Shown here piece after piece: positions 39,787-49,164 of a DNA stretch of 64,000 bases. This DNA comes from Pseudomonas baltica (GTDB lineage: Bacteria; Pseudomonadota; Gammaproteobacteria; Pseudomonadales; Pseudomonadaceae). The stretch is from NCBI RefSeq assembly GCF_031880315.1, contig NZ_CP134771.1, forward strand, positions 4,312,501 through 4,376,500, given 5' to 3'. A program made the translations under genes and the position numbers. The notes below the pieces were generated by a model. The model searched no databases, was not told the origin of the DNA, and saw nothing but the letters and a program-made list of their open reading frames with translations. The stretch's first letter is position 1. Each line of letters begins with the position of its first letter.

Positions 39787-39801
39787 ATAGGAAAGCCTTA
39801 T
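39787..39801. promoter_or_regulatory. Putative Nac-like operator, copy 5
   Basis: ATAGGAAAGCCTTAT fits ATA-N9-TAT and shares the CCTTAT half with copy 4. It is 84 bases before the LysR start, a normal place for autoregulation. Confidence 0.5.
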
Positions 39802-39884
39802 GACCGGCGTTTTGCCCCCTAGCGGTTGCGGCTGGCGCGGCTCTTGCTCTGCTCCCGTCATGAACCTCGCTAGAGTATGACTTC

Positions 39885-40802
39885 GTGAATTTCCGTCGCT
39901 TGAAGTATTTCGTCAAGATCGTCGATATCGGCAGCATGACCCAGGCCGCCAATGTGCTGCACATCGCCCAGCCTGCATTGAGCCAGCAACTGGTGACGCT
40001 GGAGACCGAGATGCAGCAGCAATTAGTGATCCGCACCAAGCGCGGTGTCACGCCGACCGAGGCGGGCAAGGTGCTCTACGGGCATGCACAGTTGATCTTG
40101 CGCCAGTGCGAGCAGGCCCAGAGCGATGTCAACGCGTCCGGCCTGGAGCTGTCCGGGCAGGTGTCGGTGGGGCTGGCGCCGGGCACGGCGGCCTCGGCCT
40201 TGTCGGTGCCGCTGTTGCGCCGTGTACGTGAACGCCACCCGGGCATTCTGCTGTATCTCAACGAAAACTTCGGTACCACGCTGAGCGAGCTGATCATGAA
40301 CGGCCGCATGGACATGGCGGTGCTCTATGGCGGCCGCGAGATCCATGGTCTGAGCTTCACGCCTTTGTTGCGCGAGCAGTTGTACCTGGTGAGCGCCGAT
40401 CCGCAGTTCGCTGAACGCCCGACCATCGCCTTGGCGGAGTTGGCCGAGCTCGACTTGTTGCTGCCGCGTACCTATAACATCATGCGCCGGCTGGTGGACG
40501 ACGCCTTCATGAAGATCAACCTGAGTGCGCGGGTGATCGCCGAGGTGGAATCCGCCTCGACCCTGGAGATCGCGGTGGCCGAGCAGTTCGGGTCGACCGT
40601 GCTGCCGGAGTCCGCCGCGCGGGCGATGCAGCAACATCAGAAGGTGCACCTCAGCTGTATCGTCGAGCCGGAAATCGAAGCGCCCCTGGCCCTGTGCCTG
40701 TCCGGGCATTTGCCGCTGTCGGTGCCGGGCCAGGCGGTCAAGACCATCCTGCTGGAGATGATCGCCGAGATGCGCGAGACGCTGTCTTCGACTCGGCGGT
40801 GA
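39885..40802 (+). CDS. LysR-family regulator, Nac-like
   Basis: A 305-residue LysR protein whose N-terminus is very close to what I recall of Nac, the nitrogen assimilation control protein of enterics: 'RRLKYFVKIVDIGS', 'LHIAQPALSQQLVTLE' and 'IRTKRGVTPTEAGKVLYGHA'. The effector domain follows. The start is GTG at 39885 with a weak ribosome site. It is divergent from MFS-pxpB-pxpC, and five matching ATA-N9-TAT sites in the window make it a candidate regulator of both pxp loci. Whether it is true Nac or a pathway-specific paralogue is open. Confidence 0.85.
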   Translation: MNFRRLKYFVKIVDIGSMTQAANVLHIAQPALSQQLVTLETEMQQQLVIRTKRGVTPTEAGKVLYGHAQLILRQCEQAQSDVNASGLELSGQVSVGLAPGTAASALSVPLLRRVRERHPGILLYLNENFGTTLSELIMNGRMDMAVLYGGREIHGLSFTPLLREQLYLVSADPQFAERPTIALAELAELDLLLPRTYNIMRRLVDDAFMKINLSARVIAEVESASTLEIAVAEQFGSTVLPESAARAMQQHQKVHLSCIVEPEIEAPLALCLSGHLPLSVPGQAVKTILLEMIAEMRETLSSTRR

Positions 40803-40888
40803 TTTTGCTGCGTTTGTGCGGGCCTCTTCGCCGCCGCGTGCGGACGCGAAGGGCCGGTGAACACATCAAAATGCTTCCTGATTGCCCC

Positions 40889-41203
40889 TCAGCGTTGCGC
40901 CGACGAAGCACTCAGCATCTCGATCAACTGGAAATCGAAATCTTTCTCCAGATACTCCATCCGGTGTTCAGCGAACTCGACCATGTGTGGCAACGCCGAG
41001 TGCACGTCCAGATGCGCCTTGCTGGCCCAGATCTCGTAGAACATGAACAGGCTCGGGTCCTGTTTGTCGCGCAGCATGTGGTACTCAATGCAGCCCGGCT
41101 CCTGGCGGCTGGGCTCGACGAAGGCGGCGAATAGCGCCTCGAAGGCGTCGGATTTTTCCGGGCGGGTCTTGGCTTTGACGATGAATCCGTAGTGCTCGCT
41201 CAT
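40889..41203 (-). CDS. Antibiotic-biosynthesis-monooxygenase (ABM) domain protein
   Basis: A 104-residue single-domain dimeric ferredoxin-like-fold protein: 'FIVKAKTRPEKSDAFEALFA', 'EPGCIEYHMLRDKQDPSLFM' and 'FYEIWASKAHLDVHSALPHM'. The family includes quinol monooxygenases (YgiN) and heme- or unknown-function proteins. E. coli YgiN is adjacent to mdaB and here too the divergent neighbour is mdaB, so a quinone/quinol role is plausible. The ATG at 41203 follows 'ggaggccgct'. Confidence 0.82.
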   Translation of the reverse strand: MSEHYGFIVKAKTRPEKSDAFEALFAAFVEPSRQEPGCIEYHMLRDKQDPSLFMFYEIWASKAHLDVHSALPHMVEFAEHRMEYLEKDFDFQLIEMLSASSAQR

Positions 41204-41384
41204 AGCGGCCTCCAATGAACAGTGAAAGCGCAGTCTATGGCAATAATTGCTGTGTATTCGTGCTTTCAGGGCAAATGTAATTTGTTTCACCCTCGGTTAA
41301 TCCCCCGCAGCTGACTCGATAAGCTGGGCTCATTCAATTCGACAGGCCGCTCAGATCGGCCCTCACTCAGCTCACGAGGCTCCC

Positions 41385-41966
41385 ATGAAAAAGATTCTGT
41401 TGCTCAACGGCGGCAAGCAATTCGCCCACTCCGCCGGCCGCTACAACGCCACCCTGCATGACGCCGCAGTGGCTCATCTGGACAGCAAGGGCTTCGATAT
41501 CCAGACCACCTTCATCGACGGCGGCTATGACATCGGCGCCGAGGTGCAGAAGTATCTGTGGGCCGACGTGATCATCTATCAGATGCCCGGCTGGTGGATG
41601 GGCGCGCCCTGGACCGTGAAAAAGTACATCGACGAAGTCTTCACCGAAGGCCACTCCAGCCTGTATGCCAACGATGGCCGCAGCCGCACCGACGCCTCGA
41701 AGAAATACGGCAGCGGTGGCATGATCCATGGCCGGCAGTACATGATCGCCGCCACCTGGAACGCCCCGCAGACGGCCTTTGACGACCCGAGCGACTTCTT
41801 CGAAGGCAAGGGCGTGGACGCCGTGTACTTCCCGTTCCACAAGGCCAACGAGTTCCTTGGCCTGAGTGCGCTGCCGACCTTCCTCAGCGTCGACGTGATG
41901 AAAGCGCCGAATATCGAGGCCGATGTGGCGCGCTACCTGGCGCATCTGGACAAGGTCCTGGGCTGA
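41385..41966 (+). CDS. mdaB: NAD(P)H:quinone oxidoreductase MdaB
   Basis: FAD flavoprotein that reduces quinones by two electrons, protecting against redox stress. The 193 residues match MdaB length; it opens 'MKKILLLNGGKQFAHSAGRYN' and contains 'YQMPGWWMGAPWTVKKYIDE' typical of the family. 'cacgaggctccc' precedes the ATG. It is divergent from the ABM gene and followed by a LysR gene that probably controls it. Confidence 0.92.
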   Translation: MKKILLLNGGKQFAHSAGRYNATLHDAAVAHLDSKGFDIQTTFIDGGYDIGAEVQKYLWADVIIYQMPGWWMGAPWTVKKYIDEVFTEGHSSLYANDGRSRTDASKKYGSGGMIHGRQYMIAATWNAPQTAFDDPSDFFEGKGVDAVYFPFHKANEFLGLSALPTFLSVDVMKAPNIEADVARYLAHLDKVLG

Positions 41967-42030
41967 GCCAGGTTGCCCAACCGAGCCTGAAGCTCTAAGG
42001 TCGTCGCGTATCCCCTTCAGTGGACTTCAC

Positions 42031-42927
42031 GTGAAAGCCCGATCCGACGAACTTCAGGTGTTTATCGCGGTGATCGACTGCGGCTCGATCTCCGCCGCGG
42101 CCGAGCAGTCAGGGCAGACGCCCTCGGCCATCAGTCGCACGCTGTCGCGCCTTGAAAGCAAACTCGACACCACGCTCATCAACCGCACCACGCGGCGCAT
42201 GGTGCTGACGGAGGAGGGGCGGTATTTCTATGAGCACGCCAAGCAGATTCTCCAACAGATGGAGACGCTGGAAGAGCGTTTGGCGTTGCGTCATCAGACG
42301 CCTTCCGGGCGCTTGCGAGTCAACGCGGCCGCGCCGTTCATGTGGCATGCGATGGTGCCGTACATGGCCGAGTTCCGCGCGCGTTATCCGGACATCATGC
42401 TGGAGCTGAACACCAACGATCTGATCATCGACCTGCTCGAGCAGAGCACCGACATTGCCATTCGCATCGGCGCGCTCGCCGATTCGACCCTGCATGCGCG
42501 CTCGTTGGGCAGCAGCGCGTTGAGCATTCTGGCCAGTCCACAGTACCTGGCCGAGCATGGCGCGCCGCAGCGTGTCGAGGACCTGGCCGGCCATTCGTTG
42601 CTGGGCTTCACCCAGACCGAAACGCTTAATCATTGGCCGCTGCGGCACGGGGGCGGGGATCGCTGGCTGATCCAGCCGACGCTGACGGCGTCCAGTGGCG
42701 AGACGCTGCGCCAGTTGGCGATCGCCGGTCACGGGATCACCTGTCTGTCGCACTTCATGACCCATGAGGATGTCAGCGCCGGGCGCTTGGTGGAGGTGCT
42801 GGCGGATGCCACCAGCGGCTATCGCCAGCCGATCCATGCGGTGTACTACCGCAATTCACAGCTGGCGCTGAGGATCCAGTGTTTTCTGGATTTCATGCAG
42901 GAGAAGCTGGAGCGTTACACCCGCTGA
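42031..42927 (+). CDS. LysR-family regulator next to mdaB
   Basis: A 298-residue LysR protein of the AaeR/DsdC-like branch common in pseudomonads: 'LQVFIAVIDCGSISAAAEQ', 'AISRTLSRLESKLDTTLINR' and an effector domain 'IAIRIGALADSTLHARSLG'. The start is GTG at 42031; an upstream frame continues into mdaB and is not likely to be used. It starts 64 bases after mdaB in the same direction and is a candidate regulator of it. Confidence 0.83.
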   Translation: MKARSDELQVFIAVIDCGSISAAAEQSGQTPSAISRTLSRLESKLDTTLINRTTRRMVLTEEGRYFYEHAKQILQQMETLEERLALRHQTPSGRLRVNAAAPFMWHAMVPYMAEFRARYPDIMLELNTNDLIIDLLEQSTDIAIRIGALADSTLHARSLGSSALSILASPQYLAEHGAPQRVEDLAGHSLLGFTQTETLNHWPLRHGGGDRWLIQPTLTASSGETLRQLAIAGHGITCLSHFMTHEDVSAGRLVEVLADATSGYRQPIHAVYYRNSQLALRIQCFLDFMQEKLERYTR

Positions 42928-42956
42928 GTGGTGTGCAAGCGGTTAGATGCCACTGA

Positions 42957-44870
42957 TTAAACCCGGAAATGGCTGACCATCATCTGCAATTGATTGCCCA
43001 ACCGCGCCAGCTCGACGCTGGAGGCGGCGGTTTCTTCGCTGGCGCTGGCGGTCTGGTCGGAGACGTCACGCACGTTGACCACGCTGCGGCTGATCTCGTC
43101 CGCCACGGCCGTTTGCTGTTCCGCTGCAGCAGCGATCTGCTGGTTCATCGACTGGATGTTCGACACCGTGCGGGTGATGTTGCCCAGCGAGGTGCCCGCC
43201 CGGCGAGTCAGCTCGACGCTGCTGTCAGTCAGGGCCTGGCTGTTTTGCATGACCGCAGCCACCTGCTGGGTGCCCGCCTGCAGACCGGCCACCAGACCTT
43301 CGATCTCTTCGGTGGATTTCTGCGTGCGCTGTGCCAAACCGCGAACCTCGTCGGCGACCACCGCAAAACCTCGCCCGGCCTCACCCGCGCGAGCGGCTTC
43401 GATGGCGGCGTTGAGGGCCAGCAGGTTGGTCTGCTCGGCGACGGTCTTGATCACGTCCATCACGCTGCCGATCTTGTCGCTTTCTTTCTGCAGCACGTTC
43501 ATGGCATCGAGTGAACGACGCATTTCGGTCGCCAGGCCCTCGATCTTGGCGATGGCTTCACCGACCACCTTGTCGCCGGCGCGGGCTTCGCCGTCGGCCT
43601 GGGTAGCGGCCTCGGAGGCTAGCTGGGCGTTGCGAGCGACGTCCTGCACGGTGGCGGTCATTTCGTGCATGGCCGTGGCGACCTGATCGGTCTCGACCTT
43701 CTGGCTGTTGACTCCGGCGCTGGTCTGCTCGGTGACTGCGGACAGCTCCTCGGCGGCACTGGCGATCTGGGTCACCCCGTCCCGGATGCCGGCGATCAGG
43801 TTGCGCAGGGTTTCGCCCATGTGCTGGATGCCTTGCTGCATCACGCCCAGCTCGTCGCGGCGGGTGACGGTAGCGGAGTGGGTCAGATCGCCGGCAGCGA
43901 TGCGTTCGACGGCCACCAGGGTTTCCTGCAGCGGCTTGGTGATCTGGCGGGTAATCAGCCAGGCGGCCAGCAGGCCGACCAGCAAAGCGGCGATGCCGGA
44001 GGAAATCTGCAGTATCTGCGAGGTGCTGCTCTCTTCATTGCGGCGAGTGGTTTGCAGCTGGACCATTTCGTCGTTGGTCTTGACGACCTGCGCGCCGCTC
44101 TTGGCCATGTCCGCCCGCGCTTGGGTGACGGTGGCAAAGGCGCTGCGGAAGCTTTCGAGCGCCTGGTTGTAGCTCTTCAATGCCGCCAGCAGCTGATTGA
44201 TGCGTGCGGCCTGCTCAGGCAGTTGCGAGGTGATCCCGCCAATGACAGTGACCGCGTTGGCCAGTTGCTTGAACGCGGCTTGCTCGGATTTTTCGTTGGT
44301 GGTGCCGGTGTAACCGCGGGCCTCGTAGCGCACCAGGATCAGTTGCTCTTTGATGGCGTTGGCCGCGGCGATCTGTTGAGCGTCGCCACTGGCCGCCGCA
44401 TCGGCGGTGATCTGGGTGGTAACGTCGATAGCGCTCTTGGCGGCGGTAGTCATCGCCTGGCGGGCGTTGGTGGTGGCATCGTAGCCGTCGCGCAACTGGT
44501 GCATCTGCTGGCTGTATTGCGCCAGACTGCTGGCCTGGTCCTTGAGCAACTCGACGTTTTTCGGGGTGACGAAGGTTTTCAGCAGACCTTGTACCTCAGC
44601 GCCCAGCGCGTCGATCTGGTTCTGCACCGTGGCGCCCAGTGCGGTGTCTTCACCACCGGCGCCGCTCATCATGTAGTTGTAGCGGTTGATGCGCGCGGCA
44701 GTGAGGTGGTTGCCCAGCGCCGAGATGTCGCTCATGCGATCGCCACGGAAAATCGCCTGGCTCAGGCTGTTCCAGCCGATCAGGCCAAGTATGACGGTGA
44801 GCAGTAGCACCAGGCCGAAGCCCAGGCTCAATTTGGCGCGCACGCTGATGTTGCCGAACCAGTGACTCAT
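42957..44870 (-). CDS. Methyl-accepting chemotaxis protein
   Basis: A 637-residue transmembrane chemoreceptor. It has a cytoplasmic start and first membrane helix ([20 protein letters not shown]), a helical periplasmic ligand domain of about 270 residues, a second helix ([16 protein letters not shown]), a HAMP linker and a long signalling coiled coil with the highly conserved tip '[19 protein letters not shown]'. No C-terminal CheR-tether pentapeptide is seen. The ATG at 44870 follows 'ggagaaacacc'. Ligand unknown. Confidence 0.92.
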   Translation of the reverse strand: MSHWFGNISVRAKLSLGFGLVLLLTVILGLIGWNSLSQAIFRGDRMSDISALGNHLTAARINRYNYMMSGAGGEDTALGATVQNQIDALGAEVQGLLKTFVTPKNVELLKDQASSLAQYSQQMHQLRDGYDATTNARQAMTTAAKSAIDVTTQITADAAASGDAQQIAAANAIKEQLILVRYEARGYTGTTNEKSEQAAFKQLANAVTVIGGITSQLPEQAARINQLLAALKSYNQALESFRSAFATVTQARADMAKSGAQVVKTNDEMVQLQTTRRNEESSTSQILQISSGIAALLVGLLAAWLITRQITKPLQETLVAVERIAAGDLTHSATVTRRDELGVMQQGIQHMGETLRNLIAGIRDGVTQIASAAEELSAVTEQTSAGVNSQKVETDQVATAMHEMTATVQDVARNAQLASEAATQADGEARAGDKVVGEAIAKIEGLATEMRRSLDAMNVLQKESDKIGSVMDVIKTVAEQTNLLALNAAIEAARAGEAGRGFAVVADEVRGLAQRTQKSTEEIEGLVAGLQAGTQQVAAVMQNSQALTDSSVELTRRAGTSLGNITRTVSNIQSMNQQIAAAAEQQTAVADEISRSVVNVRDVSDQTASASEETAASSVELARLGNQLQMMVSHFRV

Positions 44871-45048
44871 GGTGTTTCTCCAGGAACAAATAATCCATGT
44901 GATCGTTCGCTGGAGGGGTTCTTGTGTTTGTGTACCAGGCGAGCAGTCTGAACCAGACTTATCGGCGGCTTTCGTCAGAGCTGAAACATATGGATGAATA
45001 TTTCGCGAAATAAGTGACGCTAAACAACAGCGGCCGAAATACGGGCAC

Positions 45049-45079
45049 AAAAAAAACGGCGCAGGGTGAGCTGCGCCGT
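45049..45079 (-). terminator. Rho-independent terminator of the aldehyde dehydrogenase gene
   Basis: On the minus strand a 9-bp perfect stem (acggcgcag / ctgcgccgt) with a six-base loop is followed by eight T. It lies 28 bases after the dehydrogenase stop. Confidence 0.9.
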
Positions 45080-45106
45080 CGTGCGGATCACATTACCGCG
45101 CCTCTA

Positions 45107-46690
45107 TCAGGCGATCGGCAGCGAGCTCCACTCACCATTGACCAGGCGTTGCAGGCCCAGTGGGTTGGCGTTTTGCAGGGCCGGCGGCAATAGCGCATCC
45201 GGGTAGTTCTGGTAGCAGACCGGGCGCAGGTAGCGATCGATCGCCAGAGTACCGACCGAGGTACCCCGCGAATCGGAGGTCGCCGGGAACGGGCCGCCGT
45301 GAACCATGGCATCCGACACTTCAACACCCGTCGGGTAGCCGTTGACCAGGATGCGGCCGACTTTCTGCTCCAGTACCGGCACCAGCCAGTTGTAGGTTTG
45401 CAGGTCTTCGAGCTCGCCGATCAGGGTCGCGGTCAGTTGGCCACGCAGGGCCAGCAGGGCAGCCTTGAGTTGCGCGTCGTCAGCGACTTCGATCACCAGG
45501 GTGGTCGGGCCGAAAACTTCTTCCTGCAGCAACGGATCACCGCTGAGCAAAACGCTCACGTCAGCCTTGAACAGCTGCGCCTGAGCCTGCTTGCCTTCTT
45601 GCGGCTTGCCGGCCAGGTGGGTCACACCTGGATGCGAGAGCAGGTGCTGCACGCCTTTTTCGTAGCTGCGCAGGCCACCCGCGTTGAGCATGGTCTGTGG
45701 GTTCTGGTTGCCGAACTGGCCTTGCAGCTGCTCGAGGAACTGGCTGAATTCAGGCGAGCTGATACCGATGACCACACCTGGGTTGGTGCAGAACTGACCC
45801 GCACCCAGGACGACCGAGGCGGCCAGTTCGGTGGCGATGGTTTCGCTGCGCACTTTGAGCGCCTGAGGCAGGATGACCACCGGGTTGATGCTCGACATCT
45901 CGGCGAAAACCGGGATCGGGGTCGGGCGCTCGGCGGCCATTTTGCACAGCGCGGTACCGCCGCCCAGCGAGCCGGTGAAGCCCACGGCCTGGATCGACGG
46001 GTGCTTGACCAGAGTCTCGCCCACGCCGTTGCCGAAGATCATGCTGAACACGCCTTTAGGCATGCCGGTCTTTTCGGCGGCGCGGATGATGGCGCTGGCC
46101 ACCTGGTCGGCCGTCGCCATGTGGCCGCTGTGGGCCTTGACGATCACCGGGCAGCCTGCTGCCAGTGCCGAGGCGGTATCGCCACCTGCGGTGGAGAAGG
46201 CCAGCGGGAAGTTACTGGCGCCGAACACGGCGACCGGGCCCACGCCAATGCGCGCCTGACGCAGGTCGACGCGTGGCAGTGGCTTGCGCTCAGGCAGCGG
46301 CAGGTCGATGCGGGCACCGAGGAAGTCGCCGCGACGCAGGATCTTGGCGAACAGGCGCATCTGGCCACTGGTACGGCCGCGCTCACCCTGGATACGACCG
46401 GCGGGCAGGGCGGTTTCCTGGCAGACGATGGCCACGAAGTCGTCGCCCAATGCGTCGAGTTCGTCAGCGATGGCGTCCAGAAACTCAGCGCGACGGGTCG
46501 GGCTCAGCTGACGGAATTCGGGGAATACAGCTTCTGCGGCCTTGGCGGCAGTGTCGACTTCGGCTTCGGTGGCCTGATAAAAGCTGAACGGCAGTGGCTC
46601 GCCGGTCGAAGCATCTATGCTTTTGAGTTTAGGTTCGCCGCTGGCGCTACGAGTGCCGGCGATGAAGTTTTGACCGAGAACGTCAGGCAT
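45107..46690 (-). CDS. Alpha-ketoglutarate semialdehyde (2,5-dioxovalerate) dehydrogenase-type aldehyde dehydrogenase
   Basis: A 527-residue NAD(P)-dependent aldehyde dehydrogenase. Motifs: 'GPVAVFGASNFPLAFSTAGG', general-base Glu in 'VFAEMSSINPVV' and the nucleophile Cys in 'LGAGQFCTNPG'. The length, the 'SNFPLAFSTAGGDTASA' segment and 'EERTRTSGQ'-like region fit the long KGSADH subgroup, which finishes hexarate, pentose or hydroxyproline breakdown. It appears to be a single-gene unit with its own terminator. The precise substrate is inferred. Confidence 0.83.
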   Translation of the reverse strand: MPDVLGQNFIAGTRSASGEPKLKSIDASTGEPLPFSFYQATEAEVDTAAKAAEAVFPEFRQLSPTRRAEFLDAIADELDALGDDFVAIVCQETALPAGRIQGERGRTSGQMRLFAKILRRGDFLGARIDLPLPERKPLPRVDLRQARIGVGPVAVFGASNFPLAFSTAGGDTASALAAGCPVIVKAHSGHMATADQVASAIIRAAEKTGMPKGVFSMIFGNGVGETLVKHPSIQAVGFTGSLGGGTALCKMAAERPTPIPVFAEMSSINPVVILPQALKVRSETIATELAASVVLGAGQFCTNPGVVIGISSPEFSQFLEQLQGQFGNQNPQTMLNAGGLRSYEKGVQHLLSHPGVTHLAGKPQEGKQAQAQLFKADVSVLLSGDPLLQEEVFGPTTLVIEVADDAQLKAALLALRGQLTATLIGELEDLQTYNWLVPVLEQKVGRILVNGYPTGVEVSDAMVHGGPFPATSDSRGTSVGTLAIDRYLRPVCYQNYPDALLPPALQNANPLGLQRLVNGEWSSLPIA

Positions 46691-47052
46691 TGTTGTCTCC
46701 TTGTCCTGTTAGCGGGGGGTGATCCGGAGCTTACCGGATCAAGACCTCAAGTGGAGTGGATCGACCTTGTCGAGTTCCACTGCTTGGGAAAAGCAATGTT
46801 GACTGACATCATACAACCTGAAAAACCGCCTCACAAGGGTAAACGGCAGCGCAAGGATTGTAGACCCGGGCAACCGCCCCTGTTGAACCGCCACGCGAAC
46901 AGTCTGTCGGTATTTGGACATTTGCGCGGTTTCATACCTGAGAGCGTCAATCAACTGGCAAAGTGCCACGCCTTTTAGGTAAAGTCGGACAATCAGACAC
47001 AGGCTCAGCTAGAGCCTGCGCCCCAGGGCGGCCAAGCCGAGACGATCCAGTC
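46691..47052. other. 362-base divergent intergenic region
   Basis: Between the aldehyde dehydrogenase (minus) and the REC-CheC gene (plus). Contains a small hairpin (gatccgg..ccggatc, 46721-46740) and a TTGnnTGA-N2-TCAnnCAA palindrome at 46799-46816. No coding frame is convincing. Confidence 0.6.
46799..46816. promoter_or_regulatory. Candidate operator upstream of the aldehyde dehydrogenase
   Basis: TTGACTGACATCATACAA: half-sites TTGnnTGA and TCAnnCAA around a two-base centre, about 110 bases before the dehydrogenase start. The form resembles sites of GntR/FadR-type regulators of sugar-acid genes; no such regulator is in the window. Confidence 0.3.
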
Positions 47053-48081
47053 ATGAATGCCATTACCTCTACCGCCGTGCCGCTGCTCATTTGCGACGAC
47101 TCGAACATGGCGCGTAAGCAGTTGCTGCGGGCCTTGCCCGAGCAATGGGCTGTTTCGGTCACTCAGGCCCACAACGGTCTGCAGGGTCTGGAGGCGATCC
47201 GCCGTGGTTTGGGCCAGGTGGTACTCCTCGACCTGACCATGCCCGAGATGGACGGCTACGAAGTCCTCGCCGCCATGCGCGCCGAAGGCTTGCGCGCGCG
47301 TGTGATCGTGGTCTCCGGTGACGTTCAGGACGAGGCCGTGCGCCGCGTGCTGGCGTTGGGCGCCACCGCCTTCCTGAAAAAGCCTGCCGATCCGGCCGAG
47401 CTGAAAAAAGTCCTCGACCGCTGCGGCCTGCTGAGCAAGCAAACCGACGCCGTCGCGACGCAGCAAAGGGTGCCGGCGCGCCCGGCCAGCGACGGCCGCA
47501 TCAGTTTTCAAGACGCCTTTCGCGAAACCGTCAACGTCGCCATGGGCCGCGCCGCTGCCCTGCTGGCGCGGGTGCTGGGGGTGTTCGTGCAGCTGCCAGT
47601 GCCCAACGTCAATATTCTCGAAGTGGGCGAGCTGCACATGGCTCTCGCTGATGCCCAGAGCGGCGACCGCCTCACGGCCATCTGCCAAGGCTACATCGGC
47701 GCCGGTATTGCCGGCGAGGCACTGTTGATGTTCCACAACAGCGATCTGGGCGACATGGCGCGGCTGATGCAACGGCCCTGTCGTGACGACTGCAATATGG
47801 AGATGCTGCTGGATCTGTCGTCGATCCTGATCGGCGCCTGCCTGAGCGGCATCGCCGAACAGATCGACGTGGTGTTCTCGCAAAGCCACCCGCAGATCCT
47901 CGGCCAGCACAAGGTCATCGACGACCTGATCAAGGTCAACCAGACGCGCTGGAAGAAGACCCTTGCCGTTGAGATCAGCTACAGCCTCGAGGGCCACGAT
48001 ATCCACTTCGACTTGCTGCTGCTGTTCACCGAAGACTCCCTCGAGCGCCTTGAAGGCAAGCTCGACTACCTGATGAATTGA
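47053..48081 (+). CDS. Response regulator with C-terminal CheC/CheX-like domain
   Basis: A 342-residue protein. Residues about 10-125 are a receiver domain with acidic pocket (DD15-16), phospho-acceptor Asp60 (VVLLDLTMP) and Lys109. Residues about 150-342 resemble CheC/CheX phosphatases. The catalytic ExxN of CheC is replaced by D254-L-S-S257 in 'MLLDLSSILIG', so phosphatase activity is doubtful. The ATG at 47053 follows 'gagacgatccagtc'. A diguanylate cyclase gene starts 5 bases after it; the pair probably works together. Confidence 0.82.
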   Translation: MNAITSTAVPLLICDDSNMARKQLLRALPEQWAVSVTQAHNGLQGLEAIRRGLGQVVLLDLTMPEMDGYEVLAAMRAEGLRARVIVVSGDVQDEAVRRVLALGATAFLKKPADPAELKKVLDRCGLLSKQTDAVATQQRVPARPASDGRISFQDAFRETVNVAMGRAAALLARVLGVFVQLPVPNVNILEVGELHMALADAQSGDRLTAICQGYIGAGIAGEALLMFHNSDLGDMARLMQRPCRDDCNMEMLLDLSSILIGACLSGIAEQIDVVFSQSHPQILGQHKVIDDLIKVNQTRWKKTLAVEISYSLEGHDIHFDLLLLFTEDSLERLEGKLDYLMN

Positions 48082-48086
48082 GCCCG

Positions 48087-49040
48087 ATGAACACCTCCAT
48101 CGAACTGACTGAACTGCACTGGCTGCTGACCATCACCCAAAGTATCGATGTGGGCGTGGTGGTGTTCGACCGCGATCATCAGGTCAAGGTGTGGAACACC
48201 TTCATGGAAAACCGCTCGGGCGTGCAGCCCAAGGACGCCGTCGATCGCTCTTTTTTCGAGTTGTTTCCCGAGGTCGATCGCGAGTGGTTCAGCAAGAAGG
48301 CCGACAACGTCGCCACCCTCGGCACGCCGTCGTTCACCATCTGGGAGCAGCGGCCGTACCTGGTGCACTTCGATAACTACCAGCCGATCACCGGGCAGGA
48401 GGCGTTCATGTACCAGAACACCACCCTGCTGCCCCTGCGCTCGACCAACAACAAGGTCGAGCACCTGTGCCTGGTGATCTATGACGTCACCGATGTGGCT
48501 ACCAACCGTCGCCAATTGTTGTCGGTCAACGACCAACTGCAAAAGCTCTCCAGCACAGACCGCCTGACCAATCTCTACAACCGTGGGCACTGGGAAGAGA
48601 TGCTCAAGCTGGAGTTTGCCCGGCATCTGCGGTATGGGCATAACGCGGCGTTGATCATGTTCGACATCGACCACTTCAAACGCGTCAACGACACCTACGG
48701 CCATCCGGGCGGCGACAAGGTCATCCAGTGCGTGGCCGATATCGTGCGCGACCACATCCGCGATGTTGACGTGTGCGGGCGTTATGGCGGCGAGGAGTTT
48801 GCCATTCTGCTGCCCGATACCAACAAGGCCGGGGCACTCATTCTGGCCGAGCGCTTGCGCCAGGCCATAGAAGAGGTGAATGTGGTGCACGAAGGCCAGG
48901 TGATCCGCTTTACCATCAGCCTCGGCGTGGCCGACCTCGCGCCATCGGCCAACGATCACAAAGAGCTGATCGAATGGGCCGACCAGGCGCTGTATGCGTC
49001 TAAAAAAGCCGGGCGCAATCAGGTGACGGTGCGTAGCTGA
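48087..49040 (+). CDS. PAS-GGDEF diguanylate cyclase
   Basis: Makes the second messenger c-di-GMP. The 317-residue cytosolic protein has a PAS-like sensor (about 10-140; 'DVGVVVFDRDHQVKVWNTFM'), a short helix and a GGDEF domain (about 150-315) with intact active site GGEEF (234-238) and an inhibitory I-site RDVD (225-228) exactly five residues before it. It should therefore be active and product-inhibited. The ATG at 48087 is preferred over an upstream TTG. It is coupled with the REC-CheC gene. Confidence 0.92.
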   Translation: MNTSIELTELHWLLTITQSIDVGVVVFDRDHQVKVWNTFMENRSGVQPKDAVDRSFFELFPEVDREWFSKKADNVATLGTPSFTIWEQRPYLVHFDNYQPITGQEAFMYQNTTLLPLRSTNNKVEHLCLVIYDVTDVATNRRQLLSVNDQLQKLSSTDRLTNLYNRGHWEEMLKLEFARHLRYGHNAALIMFDIDHFKRVNDTYGHPGGDKVIQCVADIVRDHIRDVDVCGRYGGEEFAILLPDTNKAGALILAERLRQAIEEVNVVHEGQVIRFTISLGVADLAPSANDHKELIEWADQALYASKKAGRNQVTVRS

Positions 49041-49164
49041 TTGCCATCATTATTAGATATTCCCACGGATTTATTACTCCGCCCCACGGTCGGATGCTGT
49101 GAGCCGATGTGCGACTCGCACGCATTGGCAACTTATTCGAGCCGACTATTCCAGGTGATAGCCC

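Larger units (their letters stand above)
39566..39884. other. 319-base divergent control region
   Basis: Between the MFS-pxpBC operon (minus) and the Nac-like LysR gene (plus). It holds two ATA-N9-TAT palindromes 106 bases apart, listed separately. No coding frame is supported. Confidence 0.6.

Noticed and set aside
41241..41260. A further ATA-N9-TAT match upstream of the ABM and mdaB genes
   Set aside because: It lacks the extended ATAAG/CTTAT arms, and a six-base pattern is expected a few times by chance in a 64-kb GC-rich window.
45299..46978. A 559-codon plus-strand frame over the aldehyde dehydrogenase
   Set aside because: The minus strand has the full aldehyde dehydrogenase motif set and its own terminator; the plus frame is antisense shadow.
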